Of a DNA stretch of 64,000 nucleotides, positions 1 through 9,846 are shown in pieces. Source of the stretch: Brucella cytisi. Its GTDB lineage: Bacteria; Pseudomonadota; Alphaproteobacteria; Rhizobiales; Rhizobiaceae. The stretch's first letter is position 1. Every line of letters starts with the position of its first letter. The position numbers and the translations under genes are program-made. The notes beneath the pieces are model-generated. The model had not been told where the DNA came from and ran no database searches. It saw nothing but the letters and a program-made list of their open reading frames with translations. Where the stretch lies: positions 513,001 to 577,000 of the forward strand of contig JAAVLQ010000002.1 in the NCBI GenBank assembly GCA_012103075.1, written 5' to 3'.

Positions 1-402
1 TCAGACCGGCAATGCCGTCACGCGCGCTCTGCGGACCGAAGAGCGGATGTGTGGCGACAATATCGACATGCATGGGCAGGCCCCGCTGCATGATATCGGC
101 AGGCCCGACCTTGACCGAACCGACGTCGAGAACAAGCGCACCGGGGCGCAGATGCGGCGCGATCATCGCCACCACGCGGTCGAGCGTCGCGACCGGCGTT
201 GCGAGGATGACGATATTGCACTGGGCGACCTGTTCCATGGAAGTCAGCGTGACACCATGTATCCGCTCCGTCTGTTCAAGGTCTGCGACGGGATCGTAGG
301 CATACAACTGGAAATACGGGTTCAGGTGACGGGCGATAAGCTGCCCGAATGCACCAAAGCCGATAATGCCAATTTTATATGCTGATTATTGTCGCAAGAC
401 AT
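1..402 (-). CDS. Prephenate/arogenate dehydrogenase-like protein, N-terminal part
   Basis: The visible part carries an N-terminal Rossmann fold: KIGIIGFGAFGQLIARHL (GxGxxG dinucleotide motif), then LDVGSVK and THPLFGPQSARDG, typical of TyrA-family prephenate dehydrogenases. The gene runs off the left edge, so the catalytic C-terminal half is not seen. The best start is the ATG at 402, preceded by an AGAGG ribosome site, giving MSCDN; the conserved frame SAYKIG follows after one missing base near 385, so the start is broken by a likely sequencing indel. The role would be tyrosine biosynthesis in the cytoplasm. The family call is firm, the exact substrate is not. Confidence 0.75.
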
Positions 403-592
403 GGACTGACCTCTTTAGGGCCGCATGGCCAGAGGCGCTGTCCTGAAACTCAACCGCTGGCAATGCAGCGGTTGAATTATGACAAAGCAAACCCGCCGCT
501 ATATGAGCGGGGCGTAATAAGACCGGGTGCTGATGAGTGCTTTGTTCATGCCGCCTAGCTATTCCTGCTTTTGGTCGATGTCAACACACCGT

Positions 593-868
593 CTATTTCA
601 TATAGGCGCGAACCACGTCGACGAGTTCGCCGGCACCTTCGTCGCGTTCCTTTTGCGGAAGGGCGCCATCGGCAACATGCATCAGGATGTGGTCTTCGAT
701 CACTTCCGCCATCAGCCCGTTGACCGCACCACGGACGCCCGCAATCACCTGCATGACTTCGGCGCAGCCCTTCTCTTCCTCAAGCATCCGTTCCACGCCC
801 TCAAGCTGGCCACGAATGCGACGCACGCGATTGATGAGCTTCTGCTTTTCACGGATAGTGTGGGTCAT
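593..868 (-). CDS. dmeR: RcnR/DmeR-type nickel/cobalt-sensing repressor (CsoR family)
   Basis: 91 residues, the normal length for CsoR/RcnR/FrmR all-helical repressors. It carries His3, Cys35, His60 and His64, the four positions that bind Ni(II)/Co(II) in E. coli RcnR; copper-type CsoR and formaldehyde-type FrmR differ at these places. This supports a Ni/Co sensor of the DmeR type. It lies 35 bp downstream of dmeF on the same strand, so the regulator is the second gene, whereas I recall dmeR preceding dmeF in the studied rhizobial operons. A CsoR-like operator lies upstream of dmeF. Intact frame. Confidence 0.88.
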   Translation of the reverse strand: MTHTIREKQKLINRVRRIRGQLEGVERMLEEEKGCAEVMQVIAGVRGAVNGLMAEVIEDHILMHVADGALPQKERDEGAGELVDVVRAYMK

Positions 869-903
869 GGGAACTTCGGTCCTTCATGGCAATGTTGCGA
901 TTT

Positions 904-1859
904 TCAGGCAGCGCGCGCTTCCACCTCCACCGTCACATGCGACAAATCATGGATCGCCGCAAGCTTGTTCCGATAGTAGGACGGTGCCTTCGGCTGCTCC
1001 GCGACGATCGACACAATGGCACCGTGATGGCCCGGCCCGAGTTGCCAGACATGCAGGTCGGCGATCTCTCCGCCTTCGCGGCTGATGATCTCCGCAATCT
1101 CGTCCGGCAGGTCTTCGTCTTCGGGCAGATAGTCCAGCAGAGTCGAGCCGGTGTCTTTGATCAGCCCCCATGACCAGTGTGCGATCACCGCAGCGCCGAC
1201 AATGCCCATTGCCGGGTCGAGCCAGAGCCAGCCATAAAGGCTGCCCAGCAGAAGCGCTGCTATGGCAAGCACCGATGTCAGCGCATCGGCGAGCACATGC
1301 ATATAGGCTGCACGCAAGTTCTGGTCATGGCCACCCGCGTGATCGTGATCATGACCATGGTGATGGCCATGATGGTGCGAATGATCGTCCCTGAGAAGCG
1401 GGCGCAGACGAGGTTGACGATCAGTCCGATGATTGCGACGAGAATAGCCTCGTGAAAATTGATGTTTACCGGGGAACTGAAGCGCCAGAAGCTTTCCCAG
1501 CCGATCAGGAGGGCGATCAGTGCGAGAACGATGGCGCTGGCAAAGCCAGCGAGATCGCCGAGCTTGCCTGTGCCGAACGTGAACCGCGAATTATGTGCGT
1601 GCTTGCGCGCATAGAGATAGGCAAGGGCTGCGATCAGCATTGCCGCTGCATGGGTGGACATGTGCCAGCCATCGGCAGTGAGCGCCATGGAGCCATAAAG
1701 GTTTCCGGCTGTGATCTCGATTATCATCATCGCTGTCGTGATGGCGATCACGATCCGTGTTCGCTTTTCATTGCGCCGGTGGTTTTCTCCCAGAAAGACA
1801 TGGTCGTGTCTGGAACTCAGCTGATGCCCGTAATGGTGGGAGTGATGATGCGTGCTCAT
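904..1859 (-). CDS. dmeF: DmeF-type cobalt/nickel efflux protein (CDF family), frame interrupted
   Basis: Cation diffusion facilitator of the inner membrane, exporting Co(II)/Ni(II). The N-terminus is His-rich (STHHHSHHYGH) and contains HDHVFLGENHRRNE, typical of DmeF. Membrane helices follow, with the first metal site in TADGWHMSTH and the second in HVLADALTSV. Between helices IV and V is a loop with about fifteen histidines (DDHSHHHGHHHGHDHDH), the cytoplasmic metal loop of CDF proteins. The frame shifts by one base near 1395-1402, just before that loop; both halves match one protein of about 318 residues, so I treat it as one gene. Forms an operon with the downstream dmeR. Confidence 0.87.
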
Positions 1860-1876
1860 GAAAACAGCCTCTCTAT

Positions 1877-1895
1877 TAGAATAGGGGGTATACTA
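1877..1895 (-). promoter_or_regulatory. CsoR/RcnR-like operator upstream of dmeF
   Basis: Read on the minus strand the site is TAGTATACCCCCTATTCTA: a run of C flanked by A/T-rich half sites, close to the ATACCCC type sites bound by CsoR/FrmR/RcnR family repressors. It lies about 18-36 bp upstream of the dmeF ATG. Binding by the adjacent DmeR is inferred. Confidence 0.6.
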
Positions 1896-2227
1896 TTTTA
1901 TGAAGGGCTACAAATCACACTTTTTAGGAGCCGACTTAACTTCGATCAGCAGGAGCAACCGCTGGCAACGCCTTTCAACGGCAGAAAAACTCACCTTTCG
2001 ATGTAGGGCTTACGCCTATTCGAGGAGGCTTTAGACCTGATTGCCGGATCTTTTCGAGGTCGGGATCAGTTAAGATCAGACTTGTTAACTTGGGGCAAAG
2101 CACTGAAGCGCCGCTGATCCGGGCAACACGGAACGACGCTTCAGATTTTGAAGCTGTGCATCGTGCTTTGCTAGAAATCCACGCTGATTTTCAGGCCGGT
2201 GCCGTAACGAGAAGAGCGGAGGGATTC
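1896..2227. other. Intergenic region between dmeF and the Hint gene
   Basis: About 330 bp without a convincing gene. A reading frame from 2090 runs into the Hint gene but its first 46 codons resemble no family and lack a ribosome site, so I leave them out. It should hold the promoters of both divergent genes; I see no clear operator in the right half. Confidence 0.4.
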
Positions 2228-3049
2228 ATGTCTTCAGAAAAGAACGGGCATTCGCCGCGAAGTCGTGCGCGACGACATTTTCTGGGTCTCACAGCAGCCA
2301 CTGCCGCCAAGGTTGTGGCACTGGGTGCTCTGGCTTCAACAATGTCATCACGCCCGTCGCAAGCCCCGGGCACGAAATGGTGGCATGGTGGTCATGGTGG
2401 CGGAGGAGGCTCTGGATCGCACTGTCTTTTGAAAGGCACACTTATCGAAACGCCCACCGGCCCGGTGGCGGTGGAGACATTATCCGTTGGCGATCTTGTG
2501 ACCACGGCTTGCGGTGAAACGCGTCCGGTCAAGTGGGTCGGATGGCAGAGCTGCAGAAAAGGCGGCACGCAATGGAATGAGAGCGTGATGCCGATCCGTG
2601 TCAAACGTTATGCCATCGACAGAAAAACCCCGCAGCGCGACCTTTACCTTTCGCCCAACCATGCGCTGCTTATCGACGGCGTTCTGATCCGCGCGAAGGA
2701 TCTGGTCAACGGCCAGAGCATAGCGCGCGTGTCGATGGATACGACAATCGACTATTACAACATCGTTCTCGACAGTCATGATGCAGTGCTGGCGGAAGGG
2801 GCAGCCGTCGAAACCTACCTGATGCGCGGCGACAGCTACAAGGGCTTCACCAACTTTGCCGAGTATCAGGAACTATATCCGGACGAAGCCAATATCATCA
2901 TGCGGCCCTATGCGCCGCTTATGGGCTATGAAGGCGCTCGTCAGCATATGCATGCATTGTTGTGCATGAGCGGCATTCTTCCGCTGCGCGACGTGGTTGA
3001 GGAAACCTATCAGCGTCTGGCAGCAAAGACGAGTGAAAGCCTAGCGTAG
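2228..3049 (+). CDS. Tat-exported Hint-domain protein
   Basis: The start at ATG 2228 is chosen because GGAGGG precedes it and because it puts a twin-arginine signal at the N-terminus (SRARRHFLGLTAATAAKV, residues about 12-30). A Gly/His linker (HGGHGGGGGSG) leads to a Hint (hedgehog/intein) domain beginning at Cys of SHCLLKGTLIETPTGP, with the second block LYLSPNHALLIDGVLI. About 273 residues. In Hint domains the first Cys is the nucleophile for self-cleavage; here it follows the linker, so processing is possible but unproven. Similar Hint_2 proteins are common and uncharacterised in Proteobacteria. Intact, stands alone, ends in a shared terminator. Confidence 0.75.
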   Translation: MSSEKNGHSPRSRARRHFLGLTAATAAKVVALGALASTMSSRPSQAPGTKWWHGGHGGGGGSGSHCLLKGTLIETPTGPVAVETLSVGDLVTTACGETRPVKWVGWQSCRKGGTQWNESVMPIRVKRYAIDRKTPQRDLYLSPNHALLIDGVLIRAKDLVNGQSIARVSMDTTIDYYNIVLDSHDAVLAEGAAVETYLMRGDSYKGFTNFAEYQELYPDEANIIMRPYAPLMGYEGARQHMHALLCMSGILPLRDVVEETYQRLAAKTSESLA

Positions 3050-3076
3050 AATAATGAATAGTACCGGGCGGTGGTA

Positions 3077-3112
3077 AGAAAGGCGGGGCGCTGATTGGTG
3101 CCCCGCCTTTCT
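3077..3112. terminator. Bidirectional terminator between the Hint gene and clc
   Basis: Perfect stem AGAAAGGCGGGGC / GCCCCGCCTTTCT around a 10-nt loop, between two convergent genes; the A/T ends of the stem can serve both directions. Confidence 0.8.
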
Positions 3113-3124
3113 CGTGAACCGAGT

Positions 3125-4926
3125 TTAGCCAGCTTCTGCAGCGCGCAGGAAGGATTTCCGTTCCATTTCACTGCCGTTGATCTGGCCTCTCAGTTGCAGG
3201 AGGTCTTTTCGGCTGACCAGTCCGCAGAGTTTTCCGTCGCGTGTCACAATCGGGATGCGTCCACAATCGGTAGCGATCATCATGTCGGTGATGAACGCCA
3301 CGCTGTCGTCCCGATGGCCGACGGGATTGGAAGTGTCGGAAACGGCATCTGCAAGGGTCTGGCTGGACAATTCGCTCTTACGTTGCCATTCCAGCGCATC
3401 AGCGCGCGTCACCATGCCGATCAGTATCCGGTCGTTATCGATGACCGGATAAAGCCGATGCCGTGCCGCTTCCGAGGCGAAAAAGGCAGAGGCTTCCTGC
3501 ACGGTCATGTTTGCCGGTAGCGTGTCCACAATCGTCACCATGACTTCATGTACACGGGCGGACTCGAACGGACTTACGCCATATTCGCGCGTGATGTGCC
3601 GTCCGCGCCGCGCAATTTTCTCGGTCAGGATTGAGCGCTTGAGCAGAAGAACCGTGACCGCATAGGCGGTTACCGTCGCCACGAACACCGGAACGATCTG
3701 GCCGAAATCGCCAGTGACTTCAACTGCAAAGAACGTGCCGGTCAGCGGTGCGCGCATCGTGCCGCCCATCATGGCGGCCATTCCGAGCAGCGCCCAGAAG
3801 CCGGGTTCGCCGCCCGGCAGGATCAAGCCGAGCAGCCAGCCCATCGCGCCGCCGAAAATCAGAAGCGGGGCCAAAACACCGCCGGACGTGCCCGATGCCA
3901 GAGCGCAGAGCCAGATCGCGCTTTTGACAAGCAGGACCACCAGCACTGTGGTTGCCAGAAATTTATCATTGAGGAAACCGTCGATGAGATCATAGCCGAC
4001 GCCGAGCGCGCGCGGTTCGATCAGACCGCCAATGCCGATGGCGATGCCGCCGATTGCCGGCCACCACATCCAGTGAATGGGCAGTCGCTCGAATGCATCC
4101 TCCAGCTTGTAGAGAAGGGTCGTGAGCAAGCCGGATTGCAGGCCGGCGACAATGCCGATCAGGGTACATGCGACTATTCCCCACCAAGGCAATGCCAGAT
4201 GAAAATGGGTCTGGAACAGCGGACCTGTTTCGAAAAACAAGGGTCGGTTTGTGTGAGCGACTGCTGCTGCAGCTGCCACAGGAATGAAGCTGCGGGGTTT
4301 CCACTCGAAGAGCAGCAATTCGACGCCCAGCATCACAGCGGCAATGGGCGTACCGAAAATGGCGGTCATGCCTGCGGCGGCACCGGCTACGAGCAAGGTC
4401 TTCCGCTCGGCTGAACTCATCTGAAACAATTGCGCAAAAGCGATCCGATAGCTCCGCCCGTCATGATGATCGGACCTTCGGCGCCAAAAGGGCCGCCTGT
4501 ACCGATCGAGATCGCTGATGAAAGTGGCTTCAGTATCGCCACTTTGAGCGACATGCGACTGCCGCCGATCAGGATGGCTTCGATTGCTTCCGGAATACCG
4601 TGCCCGCGAATTTTCTCGGAGCCGTAACGTGCCATCAGCCCGATTGCGAGGCCACCCACCACGGGGATGAGCACTATCCAGAAGGACGGCGAAAGGTGCG
4701 CCAGTGTTGCCGGGTCAATGCTGATGCGGCCAAACCAGACCAGATTGGTGACCGGGGCGATCAGGCTTACAAGCAACCATGCCGCAGCGGTGCTGGCGGC
4801 ACCGATCACGATCGCCATCGCGATCAGGAGCAGCATTCGCCTGTCGGCGGTAAAATCGCCCGCGACGCGGCGCGCTACGCCGCCGGTGAAATCGTGTGGT
4901 CTTCGAAACTCGTTTTGCCGGGCCAT
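3125..4926 (-). CDS. ClC-family chloride channel/antiporter with C-terminal CBS pair, frame interrupted
   Basis: Integral membrane ClC protein of about 600 residues. Signature motifs are present: GHGIPEAIEAI (first selectivity loop), GGPFGAEGPII containing the gating glutamate, and GTSGGVLAPLL (GxFxP-type loop). The last 140 residues form two CBS repeats (VHEVMVTIVDTLPAN onward, and VAFITDMMIATDCGRIPIV), thought to bind nucleotides and regulate transport. One base is missing from a T run near 4430 (SLL then AQLFQMSSAERK), splitting the frame. Stands alone; its upstream region carries a palindromic repeat. Whether it is a channel or a proton antiporter cannot be read with certainty. Confidence 0.85.
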
Positions 4927-4967
4927 AGCAAACTCCTGTCTTTCTCGGCGGATACGCTAGCTTGGGG

Positions 4968-5082
4968 AGAGCGTCTTGGGCGCGCGTCTCGATCTGATTG
5001 AATCAGACCGGCGCGTCTCGATGTTTGTTTGACGCGCATCTTGTCCGAAAACCGCTTCACACTTTTCGGGATGCACTCTAAA
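4968..5082. repeat. Palindromic interspersed repeat, family A copy 1
   Basis: Starts GAGCGTCTTGGG and ends GGGATGCACTCTAA. It contains the inverted pair CGTCTCGATCTGATT / AATCAGACCGGCGCG and the segment CCGAAAACCGCTTCACACTTTTCGGG. The same elements occur at 5677-5765. It lies between the divergent clc and marR genes. Confidence 0.75.
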
Positions 5083-5233
5083 CGGCGGGTTAAATATATC
5101 GTAATACGATATAAATCAATTCCCATCTTTGTGTTTGGGCAAGGGGCTTGCTATTGGGGAAGGGATTGCCGCAAAGCGCCTTCGGAAAAGCCGAACGGGT
5201 GTGTTTATATCGAGGTCAGGAAAGAAGCCTGTT

Positions 5234-5671
5234 GTGAAACAAAATCCGGATGCTTTGACACAAGCCGACTATCAGGCGCTTGCGGAACTTCGCTATCGCT
5301 TGCGCCGGTTCATGAGTTTTAGTGCAACGGCTGCGGAAGCGGAAGGGCTTCCGGCGCAACAGCATCAGGCGCTGCTTGCGATCAAGGCCCATACCGCTGA
5401 TGCACCGTTGACGGTTGGCAACCTTGCGGAATGGCTTGTCATCGCGCCGCATACGGCAACGGAGTTGGTCGGCAGGCTGGCGGATGCCGATCTGGTGATG
5501 CGGATGGTCGATCCTTCGGACCGCCGGCGTCATACATTGGCGCTGACCGACAAGGCCGAGCAGGTTCTTGAGCGGCTCAGCGCCGCGCATCTTGCCGAGA
5601 TACGCGAGCTTGCCCCCAATCTGATCGGTGTGTTGACCAAGCTGGAGCGCGCAGCGAACAAGCCGAAGTAA
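5234..5671 (+). CDS. MarR-family transcriptional regulator
   Basis: Winged-helix repressor of about 145 residues if started at GTG 5234 (AGGAAAG ribosome site about 10 bp upstream). The DNA-binding region reads LTVGNLAEWLVIAPHTATELVGRLADADLV, followed by the conserved wing DPSDRRRHTLALTDKAEQVL. An upstream in-frame start at 5129 would add 35 unlike residues and is less likely. The ligand is unknown. It lies between two copies of repeat family A and is convergent with puuB. Intact. Confidence 0.82.
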   Translation: MKQNPDALTQADYQALAELRYRLRRFMSFSATAAEAEGLPAQQHQALLAIKAHTADAPLTVGNLAEWLVIAPHTATELVGRLADADLVMRMVDPSDRRRHTLALTDKAEQVLERLSAAHLAEIRELAPNLIGVLTKLERAANKPK

Positions 5672-5676
5672 TGGCT

Positions 5677-5765
5677 TAGAGCGCGTATCGATCTTATTCA
5701 ATCAGATCAATACGCGCATCTTGTTCCGAAAACCGTTTCACACTTTTTTCGGGATGCGCTCTAAA
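5677..5765. repeat. Palindromic interspersed repeat, family A copy 2
   Basis: TAGAGCGCGTATCGATC, an inverted ATTCAATCAGATCAAT core, the segment TTCCGAAAACCGTTTCACAC and the end GGGATGCGCTCTAA. Its right terminus supplies the TAG stop of puuB on the minus strand (CTA at 5761-5763). Confidence 0.8.
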
Positions 5766-7049
5766 TCCTATCCATCAGTGCATACCACGACAGGGCGAGG
5801 AACAGCAGCGGTGAGCGGAAAGTACGGCCGCCGGGGAAGGCGGGAATCCGCAGTTCTTCGAACAGTTTCAACCGGTCGCGATTGCCAGCAACGGTTTCGG
5901 CATAGAGCTTGCCCATATAGTTTGCCAGCATGACGCCGTGACCGGAATAGCCACCTGCGGAAATGACACCGGGCATCACTTCGCGCACGAAGGGCTGGCG
6001 CGGCATGGTGATGCCGACCGAGCCACCCCATGCATGGGTGATTTCGACCTTGTCCAGCGCCGGATAAATCTCGGCAATCTGGCGGCGGATATGTGTGCTG
6101 ATATCGCGCGGATTATCGGCAGTATAGGCTTCGCGCCCGCCGAACAGCAGCCTTCCGTCCTTTGAACGACGGAAATAACGCACAACGAAGCGGGAATCGT
6201 CGATGGATTCACCGCCCGGAATAATGGGGCTGTCGTCGCCGAGCGGCACTGTTGCGCCGATGAATGAGCGGATCGGCATGACATGCGATGCGCTGACCGG
6301 TTCCAGCAGACCGCCATAAGCATTGACAGCGATGAAGGCCTTTTTCGCGACAATGGTTCCGCGATTGGTTTCGACTTCGACCCGTCCGCTTGCGGTGCTG
6401 ATCTTGGTAGCTCTGGTGTCTTCAAAAAGCTTTTGCGCCCGCCGCATGGGCGGCTTTTTGCAGTCCCGACTAGCAGTTTCAGTGGATGAATATGGCCGGT
6501 GCCCGCGTCATAGACGCCGCCAAAATAACGTTCAGAACCGAGCAGGCTCGCTGTTTCAGCGCGGTCGAGCAGACGCAGATTCTGATAGTTGAATCGGCTT
6601 GCCATCAACTCGACGTGACGCTCATATTGTTTGAGATAGCGCGGCTTGTGCACGACCGAAATCTGGCCGGGCACATATTCCATGTCGATCCTGTGTTCGT
6701 CGGCAAAGGCAAGGAGATATGCCTTGGCCTCTTCCGCCACGTCGAACAGAGCCTTGGCGCGCTCAAAGCCATATTCCGCTTCAAGGTCCTCGGCCCATGT
6801 GCGCTGGCCGGTGCCGAACTGACCGCCATTGCGCCCCGACGCCCCATCGCCGAACCGAGCTCCGTCGATGAGCGTGACGTCCGCGCCCTGTCTCGCCAGA
6901 TGGTAGGCAGCCGAAAGCCCTGTATATCCGCCACCAATGACAACGACATCGGCCTGCCGCGAGCCATCCATTTCAGGATATTGCGGCCGATCAGGGACAC
7001 TCGCTTCGTACCGTGAAATGCCGGGCGAGATTGGGCTTTGGTAGGGCAT
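5761..7049 (-). CDS. puuB: Gamma-glutamylputrescine oxidase-like FAD oxidoreductase, frame interrupted
   Basis: DAO-type flavoenzyme of about 428 residues. The FAD-binding Rossmann motif is VVVIGGGYTGLSAAYHLARQG, followed by SGRNGGQFGTGQR and the C-terminal GGYSGHGVMLANYMGKLYAE, typical of the PuuB/OrdL branch. PuuB oxidises gamma-glutamylputrescine to its aldehyde. Two extra A bases, near 6457 (A5) and near 6435 (A4) or in the following T run, disrupt the frame between LLVGTAK and LFEDTRATKI. The gene starts 10 bp after puuA, so the pair is an operon and supports the putrescine assignment. The stop codon lies inside repeat A copy 2. Confidence 0.82.
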
Positions 7050-7059
7050 GTGGAACCGG

Positions 7060-8487
7060 TCAGACGTTGAGCAGCAGGAACTCGCGTTCCCACGGGCTGA
7101 TGACTTCCATGAAGGTTTCGAACTCGGCACGCTTGATGGCGGCATAGGTCGTGACGAAGGAACTGCCGAACAGATTGCGCAGCTCCGTGTCTTCCTCAAA
7201 CAGCTCCACCGCGTCGATCAAGCCGCGGGGTAGTTCGATTTCCTTGGTGTTGACGCTGGTGGTCGCAGGCTGTTCAGCTTCAATCTTGTTCACGAGGCCG
7301 ATCAGGCCGCAGGCAAGTGAAGCCGCCAGCGCGAGATAGGGGTTGGCATCGGAGGAGGGGATGCGGTTTTCCACGCGGCGCCCATTGGGGTCGGAGCGTG
7401 GGACGCGGAAAGCGGTGGTACGGTTGTCGTAGCCCCATTTGACGTTGACGGGTGCGGAAGCATCCGGCGTCAGGCGGCGATAGGAATTTACATAGGGCGC
7501 GAACATGACAAGCGCATTCGGCACATGACGCTGCATGCCGCCGATAAAATGGCGGAAAGCCTCGCTTTCGCTGCCGTCCTCATTGGTGAAAATGTTGCGT
7601 CCGGTCTTCTTGTCCACGATGGACTGGTGGATATGCATTGCCGATCCGGGCTGGCCCTGAATGGGCTTGGCCATGAAGGTGGCATACATGTCGTGCTTGA
7701 GCGCCGCCTCGCGGATGGTGCGCTTGAACATGAACACCTGATCGGCGAGCTCTACCGGGTCGCCATGGCGCAGGTTGATCTCAAGCTGGCCAGCACCTTC
7801 TTCGTGGATCAGCGTGTCGATCTCCAGCCCCGCCTTCGGAGAAATGATAGATGTCATCGATCAGTTCGTCGAATTCGTTGACGCCTGCAATCGAATAGCC
7901 CTGACCGCCGCCAATGGCACGACCCGAGCGACCGACAGGTGGCGTCAGCGGATAGTCGGGGTCGGGGTTCTTGCGGACCAGATAGAACTCGATTTCCGGG
8001 GCAACGACCGGTTTCAGGCCGCGCTTGCTGTAGGCGGCAACGACATTGCGCAGCACGTTGCGCGGAGTGAATTCCACTCCACGTCCGTCCTGATAGACGA
8101 GATCGCAGATAACCTGCGCGGTTGGATCGGATTCCCACGGCACAGCCGAAAGGGTCGAGAGGTCCGGCACCAGCTTGAGGTCGCCGTCATCCTCCGGGTA
8201 ATGAAAGCCATAGCCGTCTTCCGGATAGTCGCCGGAAATCGTCGTCATGAAGACGGCCGAAGGCAATGCCAGCGAGGTATTGAAGTGAACTTCTTCGACG
8301 GCATCATCTTGCCGCGGGCAACCCCCGCCTGATCGGGGGTAATGCATTCGATGTCTTCGATATCACGCCGGGCAAGCCATTCGGTTGCCTGCTTCCAGTT
8401 CTTCACACCGCGAAGAGATTTGACATAGGCAGGCGTACGGCGACGCGGGGCGCGCGTAACCTTCTTTTCCGTCGTATCAGCAGACAT
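7060..8487 (-). CDS. puuA: Gamma-glutamylputrescine synthetase-like glutamine synthetase, frame interrupted
   Basis: Glutamine-synthetase fold of about 475 residues. Motifs in order: RGKMMPSKKF, EIEFYLV and GAGQLEINLRHGD (metal-binding glutamates), AMHIHQS, and NGRRVENRIPSSDANPY. The N-terminal basic extension and the sequence around GDYPEDGYGFHYPEDDGD fit the PuuA class, not GlnA. PuuA joins glutamate and putrescine using ATP, the first step of putrescine breakdown. One base is missing near 8280 (KKF then NTSLALP) and one break lies near 7840. The start ATG at 8487 is preferred to TTG at 8490. First gene of the puuAB operon. Confidence 0.83.
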
Positions 8488-8560
8488 CAATCACCAGAAA
8501 ATGATTTCGATAACGGCATGATAGCTGCGACCGGCCTCAATGACAAATGGGTCCGGCAAG

Positions 8561-8597
8561 CTTTTGTGTGCGCCATCACAGAAAGCGCACACAAAAG
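8561..8597. repeat. Perfect inverted repeat downstream of the small paralogue pair
   Basis: CTTTTGTGTGCGC, an 11-nt spacer, then GCGCACACAAAAG: 13 perfect base pairs. It lies between the divergent ends of puuA (start) and the 8610 gene (stop). It could stop transcription of the small paralogues, although no T run follows the stem, or it could be an operator for puuA. Confidence 0.6.
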
Positions 8598-8609
8598 AAA
8601 ATCGGTGTG

Positions 8610-9026
8610 TCAGAGACCGAAATGGCCCTTGAGAGCGGGTACGTTTGCAACCAGCTGGTCGACCAGCTGCGGGTCATGGTCGCGCACATAATTGATCACC
8701 TGCCCGCCTGCTTCGGTGATCTGGTCGCTGGAGAGGCCGCTGGAACGAAGCGTGGCAGCGGCTTTGAGAAGCGCACTCATCTTTTCGCCGGCCACATTAT
8801 CCATCAGTCCCGACAGCGCGCCCATGATACCGCCGGTGCTTGAGGCAAGCACGTCGTGGGCGCTGGCGAGCTGCTGGGCATCCGGCAGGAGCGCGAAGAT
8901 CTTGTTGCCGATTTCCGGTGCGCTGTGCTGCAGAACGGAAAACACCGAGCCAGCCAGCTTTTCTGCAAGCTGCGGATCGATGTTGATCTTGGTGGCTATA
9001 CTGTCAATGAGAGACTGAACAGACAT
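8610..9026 (-). CDS. Uncharacterised helical protein, paralogue 1
   Basis: 138 residues, no signal peptide, predicted all-helical: MSVQSLIDSIATKINIDPQ, then LAEKLAGSVFSVLQHSAPEIG, and a C-terminus VANVPALKGHFGL. It resembles DUF2780/DUF2267-type small proteins but I cannot name the family with confidence. A clear paralogue lies directly upstream on the same strand (9222-9661). The function is unknown. Intact frame. Confidence 0.7.
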   Translation of the reverse strand: MSVQSLIDSIATKINIDPQLAEKLAGSVFSVLQHSAPEIGNKIFALLPDAQQLASAHDVLASSTGGIMGALSGLMDNVAGEKMSALLKAAATLRSSGLSSDQITEAGGQVINYVRDHDPQLVDQLVANVPALKGHFGL

Positions 9027-9221
9027 GAAAAATTCCAAATTCCTTGCCCCCGCAAGGGGCGGTTCAAACCGCAGTCGGCGAGCAAACCCTATGGCTTCCA
9101 CGACCAACCATTTACAAGTGATCCGCAGGCTTGTGCGTCGGATCGGGGTGCAGGGACCACCAATGGTGCACCGGCGTCAACGCATGAGGCGCGGCTTTGT
9201 TGGAGTTCGGTGAATTTTCAG

Positions 9222-9661
9222 TCAAGATTCAGTTTGCGGAATATTGAAGTGGCTTTTCAGTGCCGGGACGAAAGCAAAGAGCTTTCGCACAAGTTCGCGA
9301 TCTTTTGCCTGATATGACGGATGACTGTCAGGAACGCCTGATTGGCCTGATCCATGCTCATGCCGGTGGATTTCAATGCCGCCAGACCGCAGACCAAAGT
9401 GCCTATTCTCTCGCCCGCAAAATTTCCGGCCACATTCGAAACTGTTCCGAGGATGCCAGCCGCATGATGATTTTCAGGGTTGAGCACATCATTGGCGCGT
9501 GCCAATGCGGGCGCTCCGGGAATCAGGTTGAATATTTGCGGCGCGACAATCGGAGCTTCATGCTGGATGATGGAGAGCAATATACCAACTGTTTGCTCGG
9601 CGGTTCCGGGGCCTATATTCGCGTTTGAGGCAATATTGTCTATCAAGGATTGGATTGACAT
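9222..9661 (-). CDS. Uncharacterised helical protein, paralogue 2, 3' end frameshifted
   Basis: Starts MSIQSLIDNIASNANIGPGT and aligns over its whole length with the neighbour at 8610-9026 (MSVQSLIDSIATKINIDPQ). As read, the frame ends at 9257 with an unrelated tail, but a one-base shift near 9300 restores KDRELVRKLFAFVPALKSHF, matching the paralogue's QLVDQLVANVPALKGHF, and ends at a TGA at 9222. I therefore extend the gene to 9222. The two genes look like a tandem duplication. Function unknown. Confidence 0.65.
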
Positions 9662-9846
9662 TTCTCATCCATGAAAATTGATAAAATAATATTTGTCAGA
9701 ACAATTTTATGAGAAGTAATACTGTTATTTAGAATAATATAATGTTGCATTCTCTTATACGGTAAGAAAATACAGGGTGCTTCTGGTCGTGTGTTGCAAG
9801 AAGGCGTATAGGCTGCATTTACTCATCTTCGTCGGACCCACTTGAA

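Noticed and set aside
2090..2227. 46-residue N-terminal extension of the Hint protein
   Set aside because: The ATG at 2228 has a strong ribosome site and directly yields a twin-arginine signal; the extension has neither.
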